The translations under genes and the position numbers were made by a program. From Nitrospira sp. (GTDB lineage: Bacteria; Nitrospirota; Nitrospiria; Nitrospirales; Nitrospiraceae): 64,000 nucleotides of DNA. The stretch is taken from assembly GCA_030123565.1 (NCBI GenBank), contig CP126122.1, positions 1 through 64,000 on the forward strand, in the 5' to 3' direction. The notes beneath the pieces are model-generated. The model ran no database searches, was not told the DNA's origin, and saw only the letters and a list, made by a program, of their open reading frames with translations. Shown piece by piece: positions 8,551 through 17,718 of this stretch. Within the stretch, counting starts at the first letter, position 1. Each line of letters begins with the position of its first letter.

Positions 8551-9819
8551 GTGGTTGCACTGATTGAAGTTAGCCTAACGGTGCTAGGCATGGTTGCTCT
8601 GGCGCGTTGGGTTGAGAATAGTTGGCTTTCACCAGGCTCATTTTTCTGTCTGATTTGGGGCGGCTATGCTCTCTGGGGGCTTCAGTATGGTCTGTCGCCC
8701 GAGGTTCTAACCTATGGTGTCCTGTGGGTGTTGCTGTCATGTGTATTAGTACATGGCGGCTGTATGTATGGACGTTATCCAATCGATCGGTCAAACATTC
8801 TGTCCAATGTCTTTTTCCAATTTCCTTACCTTAAGACAATTACGCTGATACTAACCCTTGTCGGTCTCGCAGAAATGGGGAAAGTGTTACTCGCTCCAAG
8901 CTCCTCACTGATTGATGCCGTGTCATTCGCTTATGTTAACCAGTTGGTCATGTCCAATAGAGCCATGTATGGGTATGGACCTGAGAACCAAGGAATTTTA
9001 GAGAGAATAGCCTTTGCATTGACCTACGCGGCTCCCCTCTTTGGCGGCCTGCTGTTTGCTAGCGCATCCACGAGGATGGCCAAAATTTTGGGGATTACGT
9101 CTGCCTTCGCGCCATCGTTTGTAGGACTTTTGTATGGGTCTCGGATGGGTGCATTGTACGGAGGAAGCTTCTGGATTTCGGCATATATGGCTGTCCGTGT
9201 ATTACGCCAGCGCGGTACGCAGTCGATGGAAGCATGGTCGGTCGTTAAGGCGCTACTCATTGCCCTGGTTGTAATTGCTGGTATGTCTGGACTGGTCATA
9301 CTTGCTCGATACGAAGTCAGTGATATCACCTCATTTCAGGATATTCTGGACAATGCAGTGGACATTTTCGTGTTTTTTCCAGTCTTTTCTCTCTGGTTTT
9401 ATGAGTCCGGATTCAACTTCTCGCAACTCACGTTGGGCAACATGACTTTTGGTCGGATTTTTGATCTCTTGGGCCTACACATCGCAGAGAACTATTATTA
9501 CCGTGTGGAGTATGAGGTCGGTAATACATCGGCCAATTTTTTTACCATCTTCAGAGGACTTATCGATGATTTTGGTCATATAGGTGCGGTCCTAGTAATT
9601 CTGCTGTTTGGAGTGGTGGCTGGTGTCGCATACAAGCGCGTCTTGAACAAGCAAGCACTCTATCTACCAGTTCTCATTGCAGTATATGCCGGAATTTTTA
9701 CGAGCCTGAGTCTAAGTTTGTTCATGTACGTTACTCCAGTAATCGCCCTCGGCATTTTTGCTATGTACTTCGCTGCGTTTCACCGCGAGATCGTTCCCAT
9801 TAAAATTCAGGCCATGTAA
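8551..9819 (+). CDS. O-antigen/oligosaccharide repeat-unit polymerase (Wzy-like)
   Basis: A 422-residue integral membrane protein with about 10-12 hydrophobic helices and a large polar loop around residues 280-350 (FNFSQLTLGNMTFGRIF..). This topology, plus its place among flippase and transferase genes, fits Wzy polymerases, which join repeat units on the periplasmic side and are poorly conserved in sequence. It is assigned by topology and context, not by a motif. The start is a GTG at 8551. Base composition is visibly AT-richer than the flanking genes, a frequent sign of lateral exchange in Wzy genes. Confidence 0.65.
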   Translation: MVALIEVSLTVLGMVALARWVENSWLSPGSFFCLIWGGYALWGLQYGLSPEVLTYGVLWVLLSCVLVHGGCMYGRYPIDRSNILSNVFFQFPYLKTITLILTLVGLAEMGKVLLAPSSSLIDAVSFAYVNQLVMSNRAMYGYGPENQGILERIAFALTYAAPLFGGLLFASASTRMAKILGITSAFAPSFVGLLYGSRMGALYGGSFWISAYMAVRVLRQRGTQSMEAWSVVKALLIALVVIAGMSGLVILARYEVSDITSFQDILDNAVDIFVFFPVFSLWFYESGFNFSQLTLGNMTFGRIFDLLGLHIAENYYYRVEYEVGNTSANFFTIFRGLIDDFGHIGAVLVILLFGVVAGVAYKRVLNKQALYLPVLIAVYAGIFTSLSLSLFMYVTPVIALGIFAMYFAAFHREIVPIKIQAM

Positions 9820-9842
9820 CAACTGTCCAGTTACTATTTGAT

Positions 9843-10961
9843 ATGGCTAGGAGCGGGCCCTTTTCCGAGAGCAATTGGTTGTTGTTGTGTTTGGCCGTTG
9901 GATCGATTGCCTTGGTCATGACTTTAGGAGAAATAGGTATTCGTATTGCGATACTTGTTAGAGACGGTCTCCCGCTAAACCAGTGGTACCGCTTTAGCGG
10001 GAGAACTCTCGGCGCTACCACCCTCGACGAAACGCTTGGCTGGAGGGCTACGGAGAATTATCACTCGAAACGATCTGAGAAAACGGCGGTAGGGCGTAGT
10101 TACGAAGTCGATCTTGTGCAGGATGAAAAGGGGTTCCGGGCATTTGGACAGATGGGGAACTTGAAGGCCAAGATCTTGTTCTTAGGCGATTCATTCACTC
10201 ATGCACGAGAAGTCTCGAATGAGAAAACGTACTATCAGTACGTCAAACAACGGTTGAATGCTGAGATATTTGCCTACGGAGTCGAAGGATACGGGACACT
10301 ACAGGAATATCTTGTGCTCGACCGACACCTGGATCTTATAAAACCAGATCTGGTCGTGTGGCAATTCTGTTTTAATGACTTTCTAAACAATGATCCGGAT
10401 CTGGAGAAGCGAAGCGTTTTTCACAATAACTCCCGGATTCGGCCATATTGGAAGGACGGACGGGTGGTTTACCTGTTTCCTCGAGACTCGTTACCTTGGG
10501 TTCGCTCATTTGCTGCTGCACACTTACGTTTTCTAAATTTTCTCTTGGGCCGGATCGACAAGTTTGCAGGCATGTATCTCAGGGAGTCTCTCGAGTCAGA
10601 AATAGAACGGCAAGGGCTGGCGCACAGTGGTCTAAGTAAGGCGGCAGGTATCACCGGTGAACTGATAGGTCGTGCTCGTATTAGAACTGGAGCTGTACCG
10701 ATCGTGGCCTTCAATTGCAAAGCGGTGGAGCCTTATAATGCGGCTCTGAGAGCTATATCTCGGAAGCACGACATCTTGTTTCTGGAGGAGATCGCGGTGT
10801 CGCTCGACTCTGCTGCGCAGCGTGGCGAAGATGTGTTTCATGCCGACGGCGCCCACTGGAATGAGGAGGGGCACCGGGTGGTCGGAGAGGCCCTCGCGGA
10901 ACATCTAAAAATGCTCATTTCAGAAGGGAAGTTGTTGGTTCCATCCGCGGCGGCACGATAA
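9843..10961 (+). CDS. membrane-anchored SGNH/GDSL-like hydrolase
   Basis: The 372-residue protein has one N-terminal membrane helix (WLLLCLAVGSIALVMTL) and an SGNH-hydrolase domain. Block I is ILFLGDSFTHA with the nucleophile Ser, the block III Asn lies in WQFCFNDFLNND, and the catalytic Asp/His pair is in HADGAHWNEEGH. Related proteins in polysaccharide loci add or remove acyl groups on sugars in the periplasm. It is more AT-rich than the core genes, like the polymerase upstream, so the two may have been acquired together. Acetylation or deacetylation of the exported polymer is the likely job; the direction cannot be told from sequence. Confidence 0.75.
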   Translation: MARSGPFSESNWLLLCLAVGSIALVMTLGEIGIRIAILVRDGLPLNQWYRFSGRTLGATTLDETLGWRATENYHSKRSEKTAVGRSYEVDLVQDEKGFRAFGQMGNLKAKILFLGDSFTHAREVSNEKTYYQYVKQRLNAEIFAYGVEGYGTLQEYLVLDRHLDLIKPDLVVWQFCFNDFLNNDPDLEKRSVFHNNSRIRPYWKDGRVVYLFPRDSLPWVRSFAAAHLRFLNFLLGRIDKFAGMYLRESLESEIERQGLAHSGLSKAAGITGELIGRARIRTGAVPIVAFNCKAVEPYNAALRAISRKHDILFLEEIAVSLDSAAQRGEDVFHADGAHWNEEGHRVVGEALAEHLKMLISEGKLLVPSAAAR

Positions 10962-10988
10962 TCAGATGATGACCAAGAGCCTCACCGT

Positions 10989-12167
10989 ATGACTATCGGC
11001 GCTCCATCCCAGCACGTAATTCCGGTCCCCGGTCCTGTCTTGCATAGCTATCCTCTCGTCTCGATCCTCATTCCCTGCCGCAACGAAGGGCAGTTCATCG
11101 GACAATGCCTGGATTCCATTTTGGCCAATGATTTTCCGAACGATCAACTGGAGATCATGGTTCTGGATGGGATGAGCGAGGATGGAACGCGACAGATTGT
11201 GGAAGGCTACGCCAGAAACCATCCGTTTCTCAAGCTTGTGGATAATCAGTCGAGAACGACTCCCGCTGCGTTGAACCTGGGAATCTGTCTTGCCAAGGCC
11301 TCGATTGTCATGCGAATGGATGCGCATGCCCGATACGATAAGCGCTATATCTCTCGATGCGTCGAAGCCCTGGGAAGGTACAAGGCCGATAACGTCGGGG
11401 GGATTTGGAAAATCGTGCCTCGGACCAAGACCCTGTTTGGGCAGGCTGTCGCGCAAGCTCTCGCTCATCCATTTGGGGTTGGTAACGCACAGTATCGGTA
11501 TGCGGAAGGTGATGAGCAGCCTCAGTGGGTGGATACGGTGCCCTATTTCTGCATGAGGAAATGGAAGTTGGGCGAGGTGGGATTGTTCAATGAGAGCCTG
11601 ATTCGAGGCGAGGACATGGAATTCCAAATGCGCCTCAGTCAGGTGGGGATGTTCAACGAGAAACTCACCCGCGGGCAAGACATGGAATTCAGTTTGCGCC
11701 TGAAGAAGGCGGGTGGGCGCACCCTCCTTCTGCCGAGTGTTGTGAGCTACTACTATGCCCGTTCCGATGTCCGTTCATTTTGGTGTCACAATTGGGTTAA
11801 CGGCGTGTGGGCGATTCTGCCGTTTGCCTATAGCGACATCGTGCCTATTGCTGGCCGCCATCTTGTTCCGCTCGCTTTCGTGGGGGCTTCTCTTGGCTCC
11901 CTTATCCTGGGGCTTTGGATTCGCCCCTTCCTGTGGATGGCTGTTGCGATCCTTGGCACATATGGATTAGTCGCGCTGGCTGTCTCCCTCCAGATCGCTT
12001 GGCGGCAGCGGCAGGCCCGGTACGGTCTCGTGATGCCGGCAGCCTTTGGTATCTTGCATACAGCCTACGGATTAGGGTCCCTTTGGGGCATCATCCGTTT
12101 GCTGAGCATGCAAGAATTCTGGAAGAAACTCAGAAATAGCGGACTGAGTCATGCAACAGGACGATAG
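10989..12167 (+). CDS. glycosyltransferase family 2 with internal duplication
   Basis: The 392-residue protein carries a GT2 (GT-A fold) domain: VSILIPCRNEGQFIG opens it, with MVLDGMSEDGT and the metal-site VMRMDAHARY following. C-terminal helices (about residues 285-365) anchor it in the membrane, as in ExoA-like succinoglycan transferases. A 22-residue unit that includes the family's (E/Q)D region is present twice in a row: residues 197-218 (VGLFNESLIRGEDMEF..) and 219-240 (VGMFNEKLTRGQDMEF..). The gene overlaps the next by 17 bases. It would add a sugar to the growing lipid-linked unit; donor and acceptor are unknown. Confidence 0.85.
   Translation: MTIGAPSQHVIPVPGPVLHSYPLVSILIPCRNEGQFIGQCLDSILANDFPNDQLEIMVLDGMSEDGTRQIVEGYARNHPFLKLVDNQSRTTPAALNLGICLAKASIVMRMDAHARYDKRYISRCVEALGRYKADNVGGIWKIVPRTKTLFGQAVAQALAHPFGVGNAQYRYAEGDEQPQWVDTVPYFCMRKWKLGEVGLFNESLIRGEDMEFQMRLSQVGMFNEKLTRGQDMEFSLRLKKAGGRTLLLPSVVSYYYARSDVRSFWCHNWVNGVWAILPFAYSDIVPIAGRHLVPLAFVGASLGSLILGLWIRPFLWMAVAILGTYGLVALAVSLQIAWRQRQARYGLVMPAAFGILHTAYGLGSLWGIIRLLSMQEFWKKLRNSGLSHATGR
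11577..11708 (+). repeat. 66-bp in-frame tandem duplication inside GT2 gene
   Basis: Two 66-bp units, 11577-11642 and 11643-11708, encode 22 residues each and align end to end (about two thirds of residues identical by eye). The frame is kept. The copies have diverged at third positions and at several amino acids, so the duplication is not recent or an assembly slip. Confidence 0.85.
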
Positions 12168-12939
12168 AAAAGCGGTCGAGCGCACGTTGCATGATCACTT
12201 GCGCGGGGTGGGGCAAGACGACCCGACTTACAATTCCAACAAGAAATACTATTCGATCAGTCGTCTCAACGAAGACCATGTTCAATCATGGCTGGTGCAA
12301 CGGTGCGCCGCGAAAAAGGTCCTCGACTATTGCTGCGGAAACGGCCACCAAGCGCTTTGGCTGGCTGATCACGGTGCTGTGGCCTGTGGGATCGATATTT
12401 CCCCCATATCCATCGACAATGCTCGGCGGGAAGCGGAGCGACGTGGGTTGTCGGACCTGGCCACCTTCCAGGTCATGGACGCGGAGGCCACGGATTTTGC
12501 CGACAACACCTTTGATCTGATAGTGATCAACGGCGTCTTGCATCATCTTGATCTTGACCGGGCGTACCAGGAACTCGCACGCATCCTCAAATCGAATGGA
12601 CTGATCATTGCGACAGAGGCTCTGCGTCATAATCCCCTCATTCACTGGTATCGGAAGCTGACTCCCCATCTTCGTTCCGAATGGGAGACCGAACATATCC
12701 TGGGAAGAGAGGAAATTTTTTCTGCCTCCCGGTACTTTGGAGAGGTGCGCGTCGAACGGTTCTTTCACCTCGCCACCCTTGGCGCTGTCCCCTTTCGGAA
12801 TCTTTCCCTGTTTACCCCTGTTCTGAAAACCCTTCAGACCGTTGATACGGCTCTACTCCGTCTTCCCTGGCTCAGATGGCAATCATGGATGGCGGTGTTT
12901 GTGTTGGGACAGCCACTCAGACCCAAGCCATCGGCTTAG
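12151..12939 (+). CDS. class I SAM-dependent methyltransferase
   Basis: The 262-residue protein has the class I Rossmann methyltransferase motifs: motif I VLDYCCGNGHQALWLA (SAM glycine loop), the acidic end of strand beta-2 in CGIDISP, motif post-I with VMDAEATDFADNTFD, and VINGVLHHLDLD. Its first 17 bases overlap the GT2 gene, so translation is coupled. Together with the second methyltransferase at 16779 it suggests O- or N-methylated sugars in the polymer. The acceptor is not determined; a quinone or lipid substrate is possible but less likely in this context. Confidence 0.8.
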   Translation: MQQDDRKAVERTLHDHLRGVGQDDPTYNSNKKYYSISRLNEDHVQSWLVQRCAAKKVLDYCCGNGHQALWLADHGAVACGIDISPISIDNARREAERRGLSDLATFQVMDAEATDFADNTFDLIVINGVLHHLDLDRAYQELARILKSNGLIIATEALRHNPLIHWYRKLTPHLRSEWETEHILGREEIFSASRYFGEVRVERFFHLATLGAVPFRNLSLFTPVLKTLQTVDTALLRLPWLRWQSWMAVFVLGQPLRPKPSA

Positions 12940-13038
12940 AAAATCACTTGAAGCGATACCGTTTTAACGATGATACTGAGAAGATAGGATAGGGACTGCA
13001 GCGCTGGAGCGACAGTTTTTTATGGCGTCTTTTTTCTT

Positions 13039-13665
13039 ATGAAACGACCGTTTGATTTCGTATGCGCCGTTGCGGGGCTGATCCTCCTAAGTCCGCTGCT
13101 CGTTGTCATCGCGCTCACGATCACCCTGCACGATGGTGGAGCACCGTTCTATCGAGGGTGGCGCGTGGGGTTGTCCGGTAGACCATTCCGAATGTTGAAG
13201 TTCCGTACGATGCGGCCGGACGCAGAGCGATCCGGTGTGACCTCGACGGCGAACGACGATTCTCGCGTGACCCGCATCGGCTCCCTTCTCCGCCGCTACA
13301 AATTGGATGAGTTGCCGCAACTTTGGAATGTGTTATGCGGAGAGATGAGTCTGGTCGGACCCAGGCCGGAAGTGCAGCGGTTTGTGGATCTCTATACGGA
13401 GGAGGAAAAGGCCATCCTGTCTGTTCGGCCCGGCCTCACCGACTGGGCCAGTTTGTGGAATTTTGATGAGGGCGCTATCCTGCAAGGCAGTTCCGATCCC
13501 GATCACACCTATTGCGAATTGATACGTCCAAAGAAATTGCGACTCCAACTGGCCTATGTGCGTCAAGCCGGCTTTTGGACGGACTTTTGCATCCTGCTCC
13601 ACACTATTGCTACGGTGCTATTTCGCGTGAGGCCGCGTGAGGCCGGAACGTTGGAGATCCCCTGA
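13039..13665 (+). CDS. initiating sugar-1-phosphate transferase (bacterial sugar transferase family)
   Basis: The 208-residue protein is a short, PglC-like member of the phosphoglycosyl transferase family (one N-terminal helix, [21 protein letters not shown], and no extra membrane domain). Signature blocks are present: [25 protein letters not shown] and MSLVGPRPE, with the catalytic Asp-Glu dyad in LDELPQ. It transfers a sugar phosphate from a UDP-sugar to undecaprenyl phosphate at the inner membrane and so starts each repeat unit. The stop overlaps the next start (TGATG at 13663-13667). Confidence 0.9.
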   Translation: MKRPFDFVCAVAGLILLSPLLVVIALTITLHDGGAPFYRGWRVGLSGRPFRMLKFRTMRPDAERSGVTSTANDDSRVTRIGSLLRRYKLDELPQLWNVLCGEMSLVGPRPEVQRFVDLYTEEEKAILSVRPGLTDWASLWNFDEGAILQGSSDPDHTYCELIRPKKLRLQLAYVRQAGFWTDFCILLHTIATVLFRVRPREAGTLEIP

Positions 13666-14669
13666 TGCATCTGCAGGACGGAGGTACGCGCCGGTTGTCG
13701 TCAGAACGATTGACGCTGTTCCTCTACGAGATGCTCCGCATTCGCGCAACCGAGGAACGCATCGGGCAACTCGTCGAGAGTCGGGAAATCAAGACCCCCT
13801 GTCATCTGTCCATCGGCCAAGAAGCGATACCGGTTGGTGTCTGTGCCGCGTTGCGTCAGGACGATACAGTCTGGGGCGGCCACCGCTCGCACGGGCATTA
13901 CCTGGCGAAGGGCGGAGATCTGAATGCCATGATGGCGGAGGTCTTCGGGAAAGCGACCGGCTGCGCCGGTGGTCGAGGAGGGTCCATGCATCTGGCGGCC
14001 CCGGCGCAGGGAATTTTCGGAACCGTCCCGCTCGTTGCGGCCACCATTCCCATGGCGGTCGGCGCAGCCCTCTCGGCAAAGTTGCGTGGGACGGATGAGG
14101 TCGCCGTGGCATTTTTCGGAGACGGTGCGACGGACGAGGGGCATTTTCACGAATCGCTCAATCTGGCGGCACTCTATCGCCTCCCGGTCCTGTTCGTCTG
14201 TGAGAACAACCTCTACTCGACTCACATGATGTTGAACGAACGACGGGTGAAGGACAATATCGTCGAGAGTGCCGCGCTCCATGGGTTTCCAGGCCTGGTG
14301 GTCGATGGGAATGACGCAGTCGCCGTGTATCAGGCCACCTACCAGGCGATGGAACGAGCAAGAACAGGAGAAGGCCCGACATTGCTGGAATGCCGGACCT
14401 ATCGCTGGCGAGGACATGTGGGGCCAGCGCTGGACCTTGAAGTTGGACAGAATCGACAGCAGGATCTGGCGGAATGGATGCAGAAGGATCCGATCATGCG
14501 CCTGCGGGAACGATTGCGGGAGGAAGGCCTCTCCGATGCGGACTTCAGCGAAATCGAGCGACGGATCGCTGATGAAGTCGATGCGGCCGTGAACTTTGCG
14601 CGCCGGTCGCCTTACCCGGACGAAAGTGATTTGCTCCATCACGTCTATGTCTCACGACGAGGAGCCTAA
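13665..14669 (+). CDS. thiamine-diphosphate dehydrogenase E1 alpha-like subunit
   Basis: The 334-residue protein matches E1 alpha of pyruvate/acetoin-type dehydrogenases: HLSIGQEA, GGRGGSMHL near residue 105, and the thiamine-diphosphate motif that begins GDGATDEG at residues 152-159 and ends ENN at 180-182. It pairs with the E1 beta gene that follows 4 bases later. No E2 or E3 gene is nearby, so the pair probably does not feed a standard 2-oxoacid dehydrogenase. In the avilamycin pathway an E1 alpha/beta-like pair adds a two-carbon branch to a sugar; a similar role in this polysaccharide locus is an inference. Confidence 0.85.
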   Translation: MHLQDGGTRRLSSERLTLFLYEMLRIRATEERIGQLVESREIKTPCHLSIGQEAIPVGVCAALRQDDTVWGGHRSHGHYLAKGGDLNAMMAEVFGKATGCAGGRGGSMHLAAPAQGIFGTVPLVAATIPMAVGAALSAKLRGTDEVAVAFFGDGATDEGHFHESLNLAALYRLPVLFVCENNLYSTHMMLNERRVKDNIVESAALHGFPGLVVDGNDAVAVYQATYQAMERARTGEGPTLLECRTYRWRGHVGPALDLEVGQNRQQDLAEWMQKDPIMRLRERLREEGLSDADFSEIERRIADEVDAAVNFARRSPYPDESDLLHHVYVSRRGA

Positions 14670-14673
14670 ACGC

Positions 14674-15648
14674 ATGCGGGAACTGACCTACGCGCAAGCC
14701 ATCCGCGAGGCCCATGCGCAACTCCTGGCAGAGGACCCGCGGGTCTTCCTGATCGGGCAGGGTGTCTGGAATCCCTGGTATGCGGGAACGAGCCTGCAGG
14801 ATCTCGACAAGGAATTCGGCCGAGCGCGCGTGATGGATTCTCCCGTCTCTGAAAATGCCACCACCGGCGCGGCGATCGGGGCGGCCATCACAGGGATGCG
14901 CCCCATTGTGTTTCACCCGCGGATGGATTTCATGCTGTTGGCGGTGGACCCCATCATCAACCAGGCGGCCAATTGGTCCTACCTGTTCGCGGGGCAGGTC
15001 TCGGTGCCGGTCGTGATCCGAGCGGTCATCAATCGGGGAGGCGAGCAGGGGGCGCAACATTCACAAGCGTTACAGGCGTTGTTTGCTCATGTGCCGGGAT
15101 TGAAAGTGGTGATGCCTGCTACTCCCTCTGATGCCAAGGGATTGCTCATTGCCGCGGTGAATGACGGGAACCCAGTGCTATATCTGGACGATCGTTGGCT
15201 GTATGAGCGGCGGGGATACGTCCCGGAACCCCTGTACCAAGTCCCTCTTGGAAAGGCCGCCCTCCGCCGGTCGGGAAAGGACGTGACCGTCGTGGCCACC
15301 TCCTGTATGGCGGCAGAATCGCTGGATGCCGCACGAGTGCTTGAGGCGCGGGGGGTCGATGCCGAAGTGATCGATCTGCGGACCATCAAACCTTGGGATC
15401 GGGATACGGTGTTTTCGTCCGTCGGCAAAACCGGCCGGTTGGTCATTGCGGATGCTGCATGGCTGAGCGGCGGTATTGCAGCCGAGATTGCCGCCACGGT
15501 GGTCGGTGAACTCTTCCATGCCTTGCAAGCTCCCATTATTCGTGTCTGCCTGCCCGATGCCCCCGCCCCATCCAGTTCATTCCTCGAACAGGCCTACTAC
15601 ATCGGTGCGGACGATATTGTCGTGGCGGTGGAAAAGGTTCTGCGGTAG
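14674..15648 (+). CDS. thiamine-diphosphate dehydrogenase E1 beta-like subunit
   Basis: The 324-residue protein has the transketolase pyrimidine-binding domain (residues about 5-180, with DSPVSENATTGAAIGAA and HPRMDFMLLAVD) and the C-terminal transketolase domain (VTVVATSCMAAESLDAA...VIDLRTIKPWD). The ATG at 14674 is chosen because GAGGAG sits 8 bases upstream; an earlier in-frame ATG at 14647 overlaps the alpha gene. The LIGQG opening and ARVMDSPV motif agree with E1 beta of acetoin/pyruvate dehydrogenases. With the alpha subunit it forms an alpha2beta2 ThDP enzyme. The substrate in this locus is not known. Confidence 0.85.
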   Translation: MRELTYAQAIREAHAQLLAEDPRVFLIGQGVWNPWYAGTSLQDLDKEFGRARVMDSPVSENATTGAAIGAAITGMRPIVFHPRMDFMLLAVDPIINQAANWSYLFAGQVSVPVVIRAVINRGGEQGAQHSQALQALFAHVPGLKVVMPATPSDAKGLLIAAVNDGNPVLYLDDRWLYERRGYVPEPLYQVPLGKAALRRSGKDVTVVATSCMAAESLDAARVLEARGVDAEVIDLRTIKPWDRDTVFSSVGKTGRLVIADAAWLSGGIAAEIAATVVGELFHALQAPIIRVCLPDAPAPSSSFLEQAYYIGADDIVVAVEKVLR

Positions 15649-15669
15649 GGCGGCAGGGGAAAGAGATTA

Positions 15670-16782
15670 ATGGCGTTCAAGGTTCCCTTCATCGATCCGC
15701 GCAGCCACTACGCGAAGCTCAAGCCGGAAATCGACCGGGCCATCACCGACTGCCTGGCGAACGGCGATCTGGTGAATCGGCACCAGCTCAAGGATTTCGA
15801 GCAACATCTTGCAGAATTCGTGGGCGTGAAATACGCCGTCGGCGTCAACAGCGGGTACCACGCCCTGTACTTCGCCCTCCTCGGAGCCGGCGTCGGACCG
15901 GGCGATGAGGTGATTACGGTCGCCCATACGTTCGTCGCCACGGTCTCGGCCATCGTCCATTGCGGGGCGCGACCGGTCTTGATCGATGTGGGGCCCGATT
16001 TCAATATGAACGTCGAGCTGATCGAGCCCGCCATCACGCCGAGAACGAAAGCGCTGCTGCCGGTGCACCTCAACGGACGGCTGTGCGACATGGAAAAAAT
16101 CCTGGCGCTTGCGGACAAGTACGGGTTGGCCGTGATCGAGGATGCGGCCCAGGCGCTCGGTGCGACCTTCGATGGAACCTGCGCCGGGAGCCAAGGGCGG
16201 GCTGGCTGTTTCAGTTTTTATCCCTTCAAGGTGCTCGGTGGATTCGGCGACGGAGGGGCGATCACGACGAACGATCCGCAGCTCGCTCGCATGGCCACCT
16301 TGCTCCGCTACAACGGCGAAGATCGCGAAACAGGCGAGTACCACTACCATGGCCAGACCGCGCTGTTGGATAACGTGCAGGCTGCTGTGTTGGATGTGAA
16401 GCTGCGATATCTGCCCGAATGGATTGCGCACCGGCGTCGGATCGCGGAGCTCTATCGCCGCGGACTCTCCGGGATCAAGCAGTTGCGCGTACCCCATTTC
16501 GACCAGACGCGCCATAACGATATCTACCAGAACTACGTGGTCCGCACGAGCGTCCGTGACCAGCTGCGCGCCTACCTGAAGGAGCAGGGGGTTGAAACGT
16601 TGGTCCATTGGCCCAAGCCCATGTGGGAACATAAGGGCTTGGGGCTCGATATCCCGAAGGTTCCGGAAACCCTCTCGCTCTGCCGCGAAGTGCTATCCCT
16701 GCCGATGAGCGCGGAGACCACGGACGATCACGTCGCCACGACCGTCGCCTGCCTGCAAGCCTTCTTCTCGAAGCACCAGTGA
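15670..16782 (+). CDS. DegT/DnrJ/EryC1/StrS sugar aminotransferase
   Basis: The 370-residue PLP enzyme has the DegT family blocks: GVNSGYHALYFALLGAGVGPGD near residue 58, VIEDAAQALGA (Asp of the PLP site) near 157, and the Schiff-base lysine in FYPFKVLGG (Lys187). It transfers an amino group from glutamate to a keto-sugar nucleotide, often made by a CapD/RmlB-type dehydratase such as the one at 17719. Its stop codon overlaps the GTG start of the next gene (GTGA at 16779-16782), so the two are translationally coupled. Confidence 0.88.
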   Translation: MAFKVPFIDPRSHYAKLKPEIDRAITDCLANGDLVNRHQLKDFEQHLAEFVGVKYAVGVNSGYHALYFALLGAGVGPGDEVITVAHTFVATVSAIVHCGARPVLIDVGPDFNMNVELIEPAITPRTKALLPVHLNGRLCDMEKILALADKYGLAVIEDAAQALGATFDGTCAGSQGRAGCFSFYPFKVLGGFGDGGAITTNDPQLARMATLLRYNGEDRETGEYHYHGQTALLDNVQAAVLDVKLRYLPEWIAHRRRIAELYRRGLSGIKQLRVPHFDQTRHNDIYQNYVVRTSVRDQLRAYLKEQGVETLVHWPKPMWEHKGLGLDIPKVPETLSLCREVLSLPMSAETTDDHVATTVACLQAFFSKHQ

Positions 16783-17555
16783 CCGTAGCAGACTACAGAT
16801 CCGTGACTGAAAAAGCCGGCGATTGGGTGACGCAGGAGGCGCTATCCATGCTCTACACGCGTTATCGTTACGCGGTGGAATTCTGTCGAGGCAAGCGGCT
16901 CTTGGAAGTGGCCTGCGGCCAGGGGGTCGGACTGGGGTACCTTGCGAGACATGCTGCCCACACGGTGGGGGGAGATGTCACGGAGGAATTGCTCAAGAGA
17001 GCAGGGTGCGCCTTGCAGGGGAAGATTCCGTTGCTGCGGTTGAATGCCGAAGCGCTCCCGCTGCGCACAGCTTCGAGGGACGTGATCGTCTGTTATGAAG
17101 CGATCTACTATGTCGAACAGCCCTTACGATTTTTGCAGGAGTGCCGTCGGGTGTTGGTGCCGCAAGGCCTGTTGCTCCTGTGCAGCGTGAACCCGGAGTG
17201 GCCGGACTTTAATCCCAGCCCACACAGTCATCGCTACTACTCGATAAGCCAACTGTCGACCTTGCTGCAAACAGCCGGGTTTCAGGCGGAGGTCTTCGGG
17301 GCCTTTCCCGTCACGACGGGGTCGCTCCGGGCCGCTTGTGTGTCATGGATCAAACGAGCCGCCGTCGCCCTGCGTCTGATTCCCTCTACGATGGAGGGGA
17401 AGCGGCTGCTCAAGCGGCTCTTTCTCGGCAGACTGCTCTCCTTCCCTGCCACGGTCGAGGAGGGACTGGCTGCCTATTGCCCGCCCCTCCCGATTTCCCA
17501 TGACCGGCCCGTCACCGATTACAAAATCCTGTTCGCCCTTTGCCGTCCTGCTTGA
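16779..17555 (+). CDS. class I SAM-dependent methyltransferase
   Basis: The 258-residue protein has a SAM motif I (LLEVACGQGVGLGYLA), an acidic residue after strand beta-2 (GGDVTEEL) and motif ICYEAIYYVEQP typical of the Methyltransf_11 group. The GTG start overlaps the aminotransferase stop. A direct coupling to a sugar aminotransferase suggests N-methylation (or O-methylation) of the amino sugar it makes. The substrate is not proven. Confidence 0.78.
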   Translation: MTVADYRSVTEKAGDWVTQEALSMLYTRYRYAVEFCRGKRLLEVACGQGVGLGYLARHAAHTVGGDVTEELLKRAGCALQGKIPLLRLNAEALPLRTASRDVIVCYEAIYYVEQPLRFLQECRRVLVPQGLLLLCSVNPEWPDFNPSPHSHRYYSISQLSTLLQTAGFQAEVFGAFPVTTGSLRAACVSWIKRAAVALRLIPSTMEGKRLLKRLFLGRLLSFPATVEEGLAAYCPPLPISHDRPVTDYKILFALCRPA

Positions 17556-17718
17556 TCCTTTTGTCCGATTCAGCCGCTCCCCTGCGGCCAGCCGGGCAGA
17601 GGTGTCATGGTAAACCTTGGACTGGTCTGAGGGCTGGATTCGACTGCGAAGACCAGGTATTCTTTGCCGCCGAATTCGCAGGCTGAGTCTGCAGGGTTTG
17701 GCTTGACCGAGGTACGCC

